Origin: an uncultured delta proteobacterium
Lineage (GTDB): Bacteria; Myxococcota_A; Polyangia; Polyangiales; Ga0077539
Direction: 5' to 3'
DNA length: 11,737 nt
NCBI GenBank assembly: GCA_903860995.1
Contig: CAIOSS010001193.1
Coordinates: forward strand, 1-11,737
Of the stretch, positions 1 through 6,246 are shown one piece after another. Position numbers and translations under genes: made by a program. The first letter of the stretch is position 1. Every line of letters begins with the position of its first letter. A model generated the notes under the pieces. It ran no database searches. It was not told where the DNA came from and saw nothing but the letters and a program-made list of their open reading frames with translations.

Positions 1-87
1 CAACCCGCGGGCACCGCGGGCGCGCTCCCATCCATCGCACGCATCGGCTTGAATCCCGGGCGTTTCGTGAGATGTGTCCCGACGTGA
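1..87 (+). CDS. Possible 3' end of a gene entering from the left
   Basis: The first forward frame is open from base 1 to a TGA at 85-87. It encodes 28 residues ending FVRCVPT. A terminal VRCV is often seen in secreted DUF1566-like or formylglycine-generating-enzyme-like proteins, so this could be the C-terminus of such a protein. That is a guess from five residues. A short open stretch is also expected by chance at this GC content. A terminator-like hairpin at 172-194 on the same strand would fit a gene ending here. Confidence 0.2.
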   Translation, partial: QPAGTAGALPSIARIGLNPGRFVRCVPT

Positions 88-127
88 ACCATTCATGGAG
101 AGGGGGCTGGGGGTGAGGTCTCACGAA
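64..127. repeat. 9-bp inverted repeat flanking a G-rich motif
   Basis: TTCGTGAGA at 64-72 and TCTCACGAA at 119-127 are perfect reverse complements, 46 bases apart. Between them, 97-118 is purine-rich and begins GGAGAGGGGGCTGGGGG, with four G-runs that could form a two-layer quadruplex. Similar G-rich motifs (GGAGAGGGG..GGGGGTGAGG type) recur between genes in many bacteria, from my memory of such sequences. This may therefore be one copy of a dispersed noncoding repeat. A smaller hairpin, CCCGA-CCCA-TCGGG, follows at 136-149. Confidence 0.45.
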
Positions 128-171
128 GGTGTGTACCCGACCCATCGGGCCACCGCTCTAGATGCACGTTC

Positions 172-194
172 AAGCGAGTCGCTTCATTTTTCTT
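172..194 (+). terminator. Weak intrinsic-terminator-like hairpin
   Basis: AAGCG-AGT-CGCTT (172-184) forms a 5-bp stem with a 3-base loop. It is followed by CATTTTTCTT, the only T-rich tract in this GC-rich region. The orientation suits plus-strand transcription arriving from the left. The stem is short, so efficiency is doubtful. Confidence 0.35.
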
Positions 195-217
195 GGTACA
201 TGATTGAGAATGCCCGG

Positions 218-1054
218 TCAGCCCGGCCGGACGATCCATCCCTCGACGAGCACCTTCGCGGCGTTGGGGCCAGTGATGGGCGGCGGTGTCCAGAAGCCGC
301 GGGTGCCGAGGTGCGACGCGACGAGGGCGAGCACGGCGTCGAGGGCGTCGCCGCCAATGTCCTGCGCGCAGGCGTTGGCCACCGGGGCGGGCAGCTCGAG
401 CCGCAGCCCGAGGGCGCCGAGGGCCTCCGGGAGCGCGCGGATGACGGCGTAGCGCTCGGCGGTCACCTCGTTGAGCGACGCGCCCCCCTCGGAGGGCGCC
501 GCGCGGTGCAGGGTGTACGGCAGGCCCAGCAGGCGGAGCATCGCCGCGGGGAGGGCCTCGATGACGACCGGCTGCGCGGGGTTGAACTCCAGCGCGTCGA
601 AGGGCAGCACGGTGACGTGGTTGCGCACCGGGGCGAGCGCGCGGGCGAAGGCCCCGAGCGCGCGCCAGCAGGGCGGCCGCGGGGCGGTGATGGAGGTGGC
701 GCCGTGGGTGATGGCCTCGGTGTGGCGCAGGGCGCCCGGGTGCGACGCGGCGAAGGAGGCCCAGCGCGCGTCGACCAGCGAGGGGGCGGCGGTGGCGAGC
801 TGGTGGAGCACCTGCGAGCCGTTGAGCACCATGCCGACGAGGTCGCGCGCGAGGCCCACCGGGACGCCGAGGGGCGCGTCGACGGCGAGCACGCGCGGGG
901 CGCCGCGGGCGAGGCGGTCGGCGAAGGTGGCGCCGACGCGGTCGATGCCGTCGACGACGAGGGCGCCGGCGCGGTCGCTGCCCCAGGCGATGTGCGTAGG
1001 GTTGGGGGTCTTGGCGGAGCTGAAGCGCACCCCCACCAGGTCGAGGTTCTCCAT
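218..1054 (-). CDS. DUF429 family protein (predicted RNase H-fold)
   Basis: The 278-residue protein has the landmark segments of the DUF429 family in order: an N-terminal strand LVGVRFS (6-12), AVDAPLGVP (57-65), VVIEALP (163-169), GGDALDAVLALVA (234-246) and a terminal EGWIV. The family is predicted to adopt an RNase H-like nuclease fold, but its biochemical role is not established. Candidate acidic residues are D59, E166, D236 and D239. The first strand has Arg10 where DUF429 proteins usually carry Asp (G-hydrophobic-D-F-S), so the acidic site looks incomplete. The ATG at 1054 begins MENLDLVG and leaves no room for a missing N-terminus. It is divergent from the RimL-type gene with only 47 bases between them. 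No partner gene points to a function. Confidence 0.75.
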   Translation of the reverse strand: MENLDLVGVRFSSAKTPNPTHIAWGSDRAGALVVDGIDRVGATFADRLARGAPRVLAVDAPLGVPVGLARDLVGMVLNGSQVLHQLATAAPSLVDARWASFAASHPGALRHTEAITHGATSITAPRPPCWRALGAFARALAPVRNHVTVLPFDALEFNPAQPVVIEALPAAMLRLLGLPYTLHRAAPSEGGASLNEVTAERYAVIRALPEALGALGLRLELPAPVANACAQDIGGDALDAVLALVASHLGTRGFWTPPPITGPNAAKVLVEGWIVRPG

Positions 1055-1063
1055 GGCGGGCGC

Positions 1064-1094
1064 ATTGTGCCGCGCGGCGGGAGCGGTGGATAGT
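1064..1094. promoter_or_regulatory. Overlapping divergent promoter elements
   Basis: On the plus strand, TTGTGC (1065-1070), an 18-base spacer and GATAGT (1089-1094) resemble -35 and -10 elements. They lie 7 bases before the ATG at 1102. On the minus strand, CACAAT (1069-1064) lies 9 bases before the ATG at 1054. The two sets overlap: the minus -10 covers most of the plus -35. These are matches to degenerate consensus sequences, read by eye. Confidence 0.4.
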
Positions 1095-1101
1095 GCGCGC
1101 G

Positions 1102-1644
1102 ATGTTCCGGATGCCCGTCGACGCGACGCTCGACCTCGTGCTGCTCGAGCCGCGCCACGCGGCGATGCTCTTCTCGCTGGTCGACGACAACCGCGCGCAC
1201 CTCCGGCGCTACCTGCCCTGGGTCGACGGCACCCGCGCCGTGCAGGACTCGATGCAGTACATCACGGCGTCGCTGGAGCAGTTCGCGCGCTCGCAGTCCC
1301 TCCAGGTGGGCATCTTCAGCGAGAACACCCTCGCGGGGATGTGCGGCTACCACCTCATCGACTGGAACAACCGCCGCACTGGCATCGGCTACTGGCTGGC
1401 CCAGGGGCACCAGGGCAAGGGGCTGATGACCCGGGCGGTGCGCGCGCTCACCACGCACGGCTTCGTGTCGCTGGGCCTGCACCGGATGGAGATCCACGCG
1501 GCGACGGAGAACGTGAAGTCCCGCGCTGTGGCCGAGCGCCTGGGCTTCACCCAGGAGGGCGTGGCGAAGGGCGCCGAGTGGCTGCACGAGCGCTGGGTCG
1601 ACCACGCCGTGTACGCGATGCTGCCCGACCGCTGGCGGGGGTAA
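1102..1644 (+). CDS. GNAT acetyltransferase, RimL/YdaF type
   Basis: This 180-residue protein matches the RimJ/RimL branch of GCN5-related N-acetyltransferases along its whole length. It is closest in pattern to Bacillus YdaF-like proteins. It shows LPWVD (38-42), HLIDWNNRRTGIGYWL (84-99), the acetyl-CoA loop QGKGLMT (104-110) and the motif-B segment ENVKSRAVAERLGF (136-149). The family transfers acetyl from acetyl-CoA to N-terminal amines; RimL itself modifies ribosomal protein L7/L12, but the substrate here is unknown. I chose the ATG at 1102 because MF at the start matches relatives and a -10-like GATAGT lies 7 bases upstream. An in-frame GTG at 1093 would add three residues and has GGAG at 1080-1083. 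Confidence 0.88.
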   Translation: MFRMPVDATLDLVLLEPRHAAMLFSLVDDNRAHLRRYLPWVDGTRAVQDSMQYITASLEQFARSQSLQVGIFSENTLAGMCGYHLIDWNNRRTGIGYWLAQGHQGKGLMTRAVRALTTHGFVSLGLHRMEIHAATENVKSRAVAERLGFTQEGVAKGAEWLHERWVDHAVYAMLPDRWRG

Positions 1645-1697
1645 AGAGGCGGTTGACAACGGCCCCGCCCCGGGGCGCTCTCGGGAGCGGACCATCG

Positions 1698-2159
1698 ATG
1701 ACCACCCCGACCTTCTGCTTCCGCACCTGGGCCGAGCTCACCCGCGACGAGCTCTACGCGCTGATGGCCCTCCGGCAGGAGGTCTTCGTGGTGGAGCAGC
1801 GCTGCCCCTACCTCGACGCCGACGGCTACGACCCGCAGGCGTCGCACCTCTGGTCGACAGGCGAGGGCGGCGATCGCCCGGTCGCGTACTGCCGCATCTT
1901 CCGGGCGGGCGTGAAGTACCCCGAGGCGAGCATCGGGCGGGTGGCGAGCGCGGGCGCGGCGCGGCGCACCGGGGCGGGGCGCGCGCTGATGGTCGAGGCG
2001 CTGCGGCGCATGGACGCGGCCGCGGGCGGGACGGCGGCGGTGCGCATCTCGGCGCAGTCGTACCTGCAGCGCTTCTACGAGGGCTTCGGGTTCCGGGTGG
2101 TGTCGGCGCCGTACCTCGAGGACGACATCCCCCACGTCGAGATGCTGCGCGGCGGCTGA
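1698..2159 (+). CDS. elaA: ElaA-type GNAT acetyltransferase
   Basis: The 153-residue protein carries ElaA signatures: LYALMALRQEVFVVEQRCPYLDADGYD (positions 19-45), the acetyl-CoA-binding RRTGAGRALM (89-98) and the end segment QRFYEGFGF (124-132) followed by EDDIPHVEM (141-149). ElaA proteins are GNAT-fold acyltransferases of about 150 residues whose physiological substrate is not settled. The ATG at 1698 is preceded by GGGAG (1683-1687) at a good distance and gives the family's normal length. The same frame is open far upstream, but that part is antisense or out-of-frame to the DUF429 and RimL-type genes and is not coding. It lies 53 bases after the RimL-type gene and 27 bases before tgt, all in the same direction, so cotranscription is possible. 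Confidence 0.9.
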   Translation: MTTPTFCFRTWAELTRDELYALMALRQEVFVVEQRCPYLDADGYDPQASHLWSTGEGGDRPVAYCRIFRAGVKYPEASIGRVASAGAARRTGAGRALMVEALRRMDAAAGGTAAVRISAQSYLQRFYEGFGFRVVSAPYLEDDIPHVEMLRGG

Positions 2160-2171
2160 GGCCTCGTCGGA

Positions 2172-2187
2172 TACACTGCGCCGACGA
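2172..2187 (+). promoter_or_regulatory. -10-like element close to the tgt start
   Basis: TACACT (2172-2177) matches the -10 consensus at four of six positions and ends 9 bases before the ATG at 2187. No Shine-Dalgarno sequence lies in the gap, and no clear -35 is visible. If it is used, the tgt transcript would begin at or within a few bases of the start codon. Confidence 0.4.
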
Positions 2188-3338
2188 TGTCCTTCCGCTT
2201 CTCCGTGAGCGCCGTCGACCCGGGCTCGCGCGCGCGCCGCGGCGCGATCATCACCCCGCACGGCCGGGCCGAGACGCCCGCCTTCATGACCGTCGGCACG
2301 CGCGCCACGGTCACCGGCCTCACGCCCGCCGACCTTCGCGAGGTGGGCGCCCAGGTGGTGCTCGGCAACACGTACCACCTGATGCTGCGCCCGGGCATCG
2401 AGGCCTTCCGGCGCGTCGGCGGCGTGCACCGCTTCATGGGCTGGGACGGCCCGATGCTCACCGACTCCGGCGGCTACCAGATCTTCTCGCTGCCGGGCGA
2501 CCGCACCATCAACGAGCGCGGCGCGCGCTTCCGGAGCTACATCGACCAGAGCTTCCACCTGCTGTCGCCCGAGCGCTCGATCGAGCTCCAGACGGCCATC
2601 GGCGCCGACATCATGATGGTGCTCGACGTGTGCGTCGACGCGCGCTCCGACGAGGCCACCACCCGCGCCGCGATGGAGCGCACCCACCGCTGGGCGCTGC
2701 GCTCGCTCGCCGCGCGCACCGAGTCCCCGCAGGCGCTCTTCGCCATCATGCAGGGGGGTGTATTCCCCGAGCTGCGCAAGGCCTCGGCGGGCTTCCTCAC
2801 CGACCACCCCTTCGACGGCTTTGCGATCGGGGGCCTCGCCGTCGGCGACACCCGCGCGCAGCGCGAGGACATCACCCACTACGCCGCCGAGCTTCTGCCG
2901 CCCGACCGGCCGCGCTACCTGATGGGCGTCGGCACGCCGCCCGACCTGCTGCACGCGATGCTGGGCGGGGTCGACATGTTCGATTGCATCCTGCCGACCA
3001 ACCTGGCGTGGCAGGCGACGGCCTTCACCTCGACGGGCCGGGTGAAGCTCACCCGCGGCGCGCACGCCCGCGACGACAACACCCTCGACGCGACCTGCCC
3101 CTGCGCGACCTGCACCAGCTTCAGCCGGGCCTACCTGCACCACCTGTTCAAGTGCGACGAGCCGCTGGGCGCGCGGCTGCTCTCGATGCACAACCTCACG
3201 CACTATCAGGCGCTGATGACCGAGGCGCGCGCGGCGATCACCGCGGGCACCTACGCGGCCTACGCGCGGGAGAAGCTGGAGGCCATCGACCGGCACGAGC
3301 ACGGCGGCCGGCGCATGGGCGCGGCGACGGAGCCCTGA
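2187..3338 (+). CDS. tgt: Queuine/preQ1 tRNA-ribosyltransferase
   Basis: Tgt exchanges guanine 34 in the GUN anticodon of Asp, Asn, His and Tyr tRNAs for preQ1, the first tRNA-level step of queuosine synthesis in bacteria. The 383-residue length is normal. Visible landmarks are GNTYHL, the general-base segment TDSGGYQ (D93), MQGG (188-191), the base-pocket segment GGLAVG (215-220), the nucleophile in FDCILPT (D266), and the zinc ligands C304, C306, C309 and H335 (CPCATC, then MHNL). The tRNA-contacting stretch after the nucleophile reads NLAWQA where many bacterial Tgt proteins have RNARNG, while the following TAFTSTGR returns to pattern. No other queuosine gene (queA, queC-G) is in the window. 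The ATG at 2187 gives the standard N-terminus FRFSV and is preceded by a -10-like sequence rather than a ribosome-binding site. Confidence 0.97.
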   Translation: MSFRFSVSAVDPGSRARRGAIITPHGRAETPAFMTVGTRATVTGLTPADLREVGAQVVLGNTYHLMLRPGIEAFRRVGGVHRFMGWDGPMLTDSGGYQIFSLPGDRTINERGARFRSYIDQSFHLLSPERSIELQTAIGADIMMVLDVCVDARSDEATTRAAMERTHRWALRSLAARTESPQALFAIMQGGVFPELRKASAGFLTDHPFDGFAIGGLAVGDTRAQREDITHYAAELLPPDRPRYLMGVGTPPDLLHAMLGGVDMFDCILPTNLAWQATAFTSTGRVKLTRGAHARDDNTLDATCPCATCTSFSRAYLHHLFKCDEPLGARLLSMHNLTHYQALMTEARAAITAGTYAAYAREKLEAIDRHEHGGRRMGAATEP

Positions 3339-3411
3339 GCGGGGGGGTGGGGCCTTCGAGCGGTCGGGGCCTTCCCCCGTGGTTGTTCCGGGGCTAGCGT
3401 CCGGCCGCACT

Positions 3412-3429
3412 ACTGAATGGCGATTCAGT
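3412..3429. promoter_or_regulatory. 18-bp palindrome, likely repressor operator
   Basis: ACTGAAT-GGCG-ATTCAGT is an inverted repeat with perfect 7-bp arms and a 4-bp spacer. It is AT-rich against a very GC-rich background and lies 25 bases before the chosen start codon (3455), where a promoter or transcription start is expected. The TGAAT..ATTCA half-sites resemble operators of TetR-family repressors of fatty-acid degradation, such as Bacillus FadR. No regulator gene is encoded nearby, so the binding protein is unknown. Confidence 0.55.
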
Positions 3430-3454
3430 GGAACCCACAGGAGCGGTCAATCTC

Positions 3455-5950
3455 ATGGCAGACGAACTTCGGTTTGACGGGCGGGTGGCGATCGTCACGG
3501 GCGCGGGCAACGGGCTGGGGCGCTCGCACGCGCTGCTGCTGGCGAGGCGCGGCGCGAAGGTGGTCATCAACGACCTCGGCGGCTCGCACACGGGCGGCGG
3601 CAAGAGCAGCGCGGCGGCCGACGCGGTGGTCGAGGAGATCCGCGCGGGCGGCGGCGAGGCCGTGGCCAACTACGACTCGGTGGAAGACGGCGCGGCCATC
3701 GTGAAGAGCGCGATCGACGCCTTCGGGCGCGTCGACATCGTGGTCAACAACGCCGGCATCCTGCGCGACGTCTCCTTCCAGAAGATGACCGCCGACGACT
3801 GGGACCTCGTGTACCGGGTGCACGTCCTCGGGGCGTACCGGGTGACCGCCGCGGCGTGGCCGCACCTGCGCGAGCAGAAGTACGGGCGCGTGGTGTTCAC
3901 CTCCTCGGCGGCGGGTATCTACGGCAACTTCGGGCAGGCCAACTACTCGATGGCCAAGCTCGGGCTCGTCGGCTTCGCGAGCACCCTCGCGCTGGAGGGC
4001 AAGAAGAACAACGTGGTGGTCAACACCATCGCCCCCATCGCCGGCTCGCGCATGACCGAGACCGTGCTCCCGAAGGACCTCCTCGACAGCCTGAAGCCCG
4101 AGTTCGTCTCCCCGCTGGTCGCCTGGCTCTGCCACGAGGGCAACACCGACTCGGGCGGCCTCTTCGAGGTCGGCGGCGGCTTCATGGGCAAGCTCCGCTG
4201 GGAGCGCACCGCGGGCACCACCTTCCGCCTCGGCCGCGGCTTCGGCCCCGAGCAGGTGAAGGCCCGCTGGGGCGAGATCACCGACTTCGCGAAGAGCGAG
4301 CGCCCCGCGTCGGTCACCGAGTCCATGGCCCCGATCATGGCCAATGTGGAGGCCGGTCCCTCCAAGGGCGGCAACGACTTCATCGACGTCGACGCGGCGC
4401 TCGGGTACCAGTTCCCGGAATACACCAGCCGGTATGACGAGCGCGACCTCGCCCTCTACGCGCTGGGCGTGGGCGCCAGCCGCAACCCCGTCGACGCCAC
4501 CGACCTCCAGTACGTGTACGAGCTCAACGAGGGCTTCCAGGCGCTGCCCACCTACGCCGTGGTGCCGGTGGTGAATGGCATCCTCGACATGGGCCGCCGC
4601 GGCGAGACCGCGCCGGGGCTCAACTTCGGGCTCGACCGCATCCTGCACGGCGAGCAGTACACCGAGCTGCTGCGCCCGCTGCCGGCGAAGCAGAAGCTCA
4701 CCCACCGGGCGCGGGTGAAGGCCATCTACGACAAGGGCAAGGGGGCCGTGGTCGTCAACGAGACGAAGTCCTACGACGAGGACGGCGAGCTCCTGGCCAT
4801 CAACGAGGTGACCACCTTCGTGCGCGGCGCCGGCGGCTGGGGCGGCGACCGGGGCCCGAGCGCCGACGTCAACGTGCCGCCGGACCGCGCGCCCGACGCC
4901 GTGCTCGAAGACAAGACCAGCGACTCGCAGGCGCTGCTCTACCGCCTCTCCGGCGACTGGAACCCCCTGCACGCCGACCCCGGCTTCGCGGGGGCCTTCG
5001 GGTACGCGAAGCCCATCCTGCACGGGCTGTGTTCGTTCGGGTACGCCGGGCGGCACGTGCTCAAGGCCTTCACGGACGGCGACACGCGGCGCTTCAAGTC
5101 CATCAAGGTGCGCTTCGCGGACACGGTGTTTCCGGGCGAGACCCTCGTCACGGAGATGTGGAAGGAGTCGGACACGCGGGTGGTGTTCCGCTGCAAGGTG
5201 AAGGAGCGCGACAAGGTCGTGATCTCCAACGCTGCGGTGGAGCTGTACACCGAGGTGCCGCAGAAGAAGTCGAAGGCGGCGGCGAGCGCGGCGCCCGCGA
5301 AGGCGGAGACGGCCGCGGCCCCCGCGGCGGCGGGGAAGATCACCAGCGGGCTGGTGTTCGAGGCGATCGGCGCCTACCTCACGAAGAACCCCGACGTGGC
5401 CTCGAAGGTGGGCACGGTGTTCCAGTTCAAGCTCGCCGAGCCGACGTCGCAGTGGACGCTCGACCTCAAGCTCAACAAGGTGGCCCGGGGCGAGACCGCG
5501 GTGCCCGAGTGCACCCTCGAGCTGAGCGACGCGGACTTCATGGCCTCGCCGAGGCGTCGCAGCGCGGGCCCCGCAAGGCCCAGCACCGCAGCGTCGGAGG
5601 GCGCCCGGCGCATCGCCTCGCGCAGCACCCCCACCGCCTCGGTGCGCTCGGGGCCCGAAGCCCCCCCCGCCGGACCCGCCAGGAGGAGCCCCAGGCTCAG
5701 CGGCGCCCGGGCGTCGGAGTGCAGCCGCGCCGACGCCGAGCGAAGGGCCGCGATGGCGCCCGGCACGTCGCCGAGGTCTTCGAGGCACAGCCCCAGGTCG
5801 AGCTGCGCCTCGCCGAGCATCGGCGCGCGCTGCAGGGCGCGGCGCAGCCAGCCCACGGCCTCCCGCTGTCGGCCGAGCTCCCGCAGCGCCACCGCCCGCT
5901 GCACCATCGCTTCGACCATCGTCGCGTCCAGCGCGATCGCCTCACCGTAG
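3455..5950 (+). CDS. MFE-2/HSD17B4-type multifunctional enzyme; SCP2 domain cut short
   Basis: This is a peroxisomal MFE-2-like beta-oxidation enzyme. An SDR (3R)-hydroxyacyl-CoA dehydrogenase domain (about 1-305) has the NAD site TGAGNGLG (15-22), NNAG (98-101), S150/S151, Y164 and K168. A double-hotdog enoyl-CoA hydratase 2 (about 315-605) has the catalytic D501 and H506 in GDWNPLH and then PILHGLC. After an Ala-rich linker (610-627), an SCP2 lipid-transfer domain starts at about 628. The SDR part matches human HSD17B4 closely, with the same catalytic residue numbers. At residue 697, just after SDADFMA, the SCP2 pattern stops, roughly 40 residues short. The remaining 134 residues are antisense to the TPR gene, rich in Arg, Ser and Pro, and fit no domain. 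The dehydrogenase and hydratase should be intact. The ATG at 3455 has AGGAG 11 bases upstream; a GTG at 3428 is the less likely start. Substrates (long-chain, branched or sterol-derived acyl-CoAs) are unknown. Confidence 0.9.
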   Translation: MADELRFDGRVAIVTGAGNGLGRSHALLLARRGAKVVINDLGGSHTGGGKSSAAADAVVEEIRAGGGEAVANYDSVEDGAAIVKSAIDAFGRVDIVVNNAGILRDVSFQKMTADDWDLVYRVHVLGAYRVTAAAWPHLREQKYGRVVFTSSAAGIYGNFGQANYSMAKLGLVGFASTLALEGKKNNVVVNTIAPIAGSRMTETVLPKDLLDSLKPEFVSPLVAWLCHEGNTDSGGLFEVGGGFMGKLRWERTAGTTFRLGRGFGPEQVKARWGEITDFAKSERPASVTESMAPIMANVEAGPSKGGNDFIDVDAALGYQFPEYTSRYDERDLALYALGVGASRNPVDATDLQYVYELNEGFQALPTYAVVPVVNGILDMGRRGETAPGLNFGLDRILHGEQYTELLRPLPAKQKLTHRARVKAIYDKGKGAVVVNETKSYDEDGELLAINEVTTFVRGAGGWGGDRGPSADVNVPPDRAPDAVLEDKTSDSQALLYRLSGDWNPLHADPGFAGAFGYAKPILHGLCSFGYAGRHVLKAFTDGDTRRFKSIKVRFADTVFPGETLVTEMWKESDTRVVFRCKVKERDKVVISNAAVELYTEVPQKKSKAAASAAPAKAETAAAPAAAGKITSGLVFEAIGAYLTKNPDVASKVGTVFQFKLAEPTSQWTLDLKLNKVARGETAVPECTLELSDADFMASPRRRSAGPARPSTAASEGARRIASRSTPTASVRSGPEAPPAGPARRSPRLSGARASECSRADAERRAAMAPGTSPRSSRHSPRSSCASPSIGARCRARRSQPTASRCRPSSRSATARCTIASTIVASSAIASP

Positions 5951-6246
5951 CGGGCCTCCGCCGCGGGCCACTGGGCGCGCGCGCGCGCCACCTCGCCCAG
6001 GTAGAACACCGGGCGAGCGTCGCGAGGGTCGAGGCCCTGCGCGGCCACGAAGCGCGCCTCGGCCCCCGTCACGTCGCCGCCCCGAAGCAGCACCTCGCCC
6101 GCGGTGTACTCACGCTCCGCCGGCGTCGGGTCGGCGCTCGCCCCGCGCATCGGAAACGGCAGCCGCGGCCGCTGCGCCCCCGCCGTCGCCGCCCCGAGTG
6201 CGATCGCCACCGCCGCCACCCACGCCGCCCTCGTCGCCCTGGTCAT
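5374..6246 (-). CDS. Secreted TPR-repeat protein with a replaced C-terminus
   Basis: The protein starts with a signal peptide (MTRATRAAW, an Ala-rich core, and a likely cut after AGA at residue 24). About five tetratricopeptide repeats follow from roughly residue 40 to 234, with spaced LG/A...A patterns such as GDVTGAEARFVAAQGLDP and LGRQREAVGWLRRAL. TPRs are protein-binding scaffolds; no enzyme motif is seen. The repeat pattern ends in LRRLGE at 229-234. The last 56 residues are antisense to the SCP2 part of the converging gene and look like noncoding translation. The natural end is therefore missing. The ATG overlaps the glnD stop (ATGA), which implies translational coupling and cotranscription with glnD and the amidase gene. 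Its partner in the envelope is unknown. Confidence 0.75.
   Translation of the reverse strand: MTRATRAAWVAAVAIALGAATAGAQRPRLPFPMRGASADPTPAEREYTAGEVLLRGGDVTGAEARFVAAQGLDPRDARPVFYLGEVARARAQWPAAEARYGEAIALDATMVEAMVQRAVALRELGRQREAVGWLRRALQRAPMLGEAQLDLGLCLEDLGDVPGAIAALRSASARLHSDARAPLSLGLLLAGPAGGASGPERTEAVGVLREAMRRAPSDAAVLGLAGPALRRLGEAMKSASLSSRVHSGTAVSPRATLLSLRSSVHCDVGSASLNWNTVPTFEATSGFFVR
5540..5556. other. Junction where two convergent genes both lose their 3' ends
   Basis: Family-like sequence of the MFE-2 protein ends at M696-A697 (5540-5545). Family-like sequence of the TPR protein ends at about E234 (5547-5545). The two breakpoints coincide. They lie on a perfect 13-bp inverted repeat, GCCTCG-C-CGAGGC (5543-5555). 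No stop codon for either gene occurs between the two bodies, and no intergenic space remains. This is best explained by a deletion or an assembly join. Confidence 0.7.

Noticed and set aside
1653..1658. A perfect TTGACA as a -35 element for the ElaA-type gene
   Set aside because: No acceptable -10 hexamer lies 16-18 bases downstream; the match alone can occur by chance.
471..1697. A forward open frame joined in frame to the ElaA-type gene, suggesting a large fusion acetyltransferase of 562 residues
   Set aside because: The upstream part is antisense to DUF429 and out of frame with the RimL-type gene, is Arg/Ala-rich and matches nothing. The ElaA family length and a ribosome-binding site place the start at 1698.
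3341..3378. Terminator after tgt from the G-run and C-run, with a GGGGCCTTC direct repeat (3349-3357 and 3366-3374)
   Set aside because: The possible stem has a large loop, the pairing is imperfect and no T-tract follows. The direct repeat is short and explained by base bias.
5545..5700. Frameshift as the cause of the broken SCP2 domain
   Set aside because: All three forward frames after the break were read. None contains the expected Gly-Lys-rich SCP2 ending, while the minus strand reads as TPR protein throughout, so the sequence itself is foreign to the gene.
3425..5788. Long minus-strand open frame (787 residues) across the MFE-2 gene
   Set aside because: Low-complexity Arg/Gly/His/Val-rich translation without domains; the plus strand encodes clear SDR and hydratase domains.
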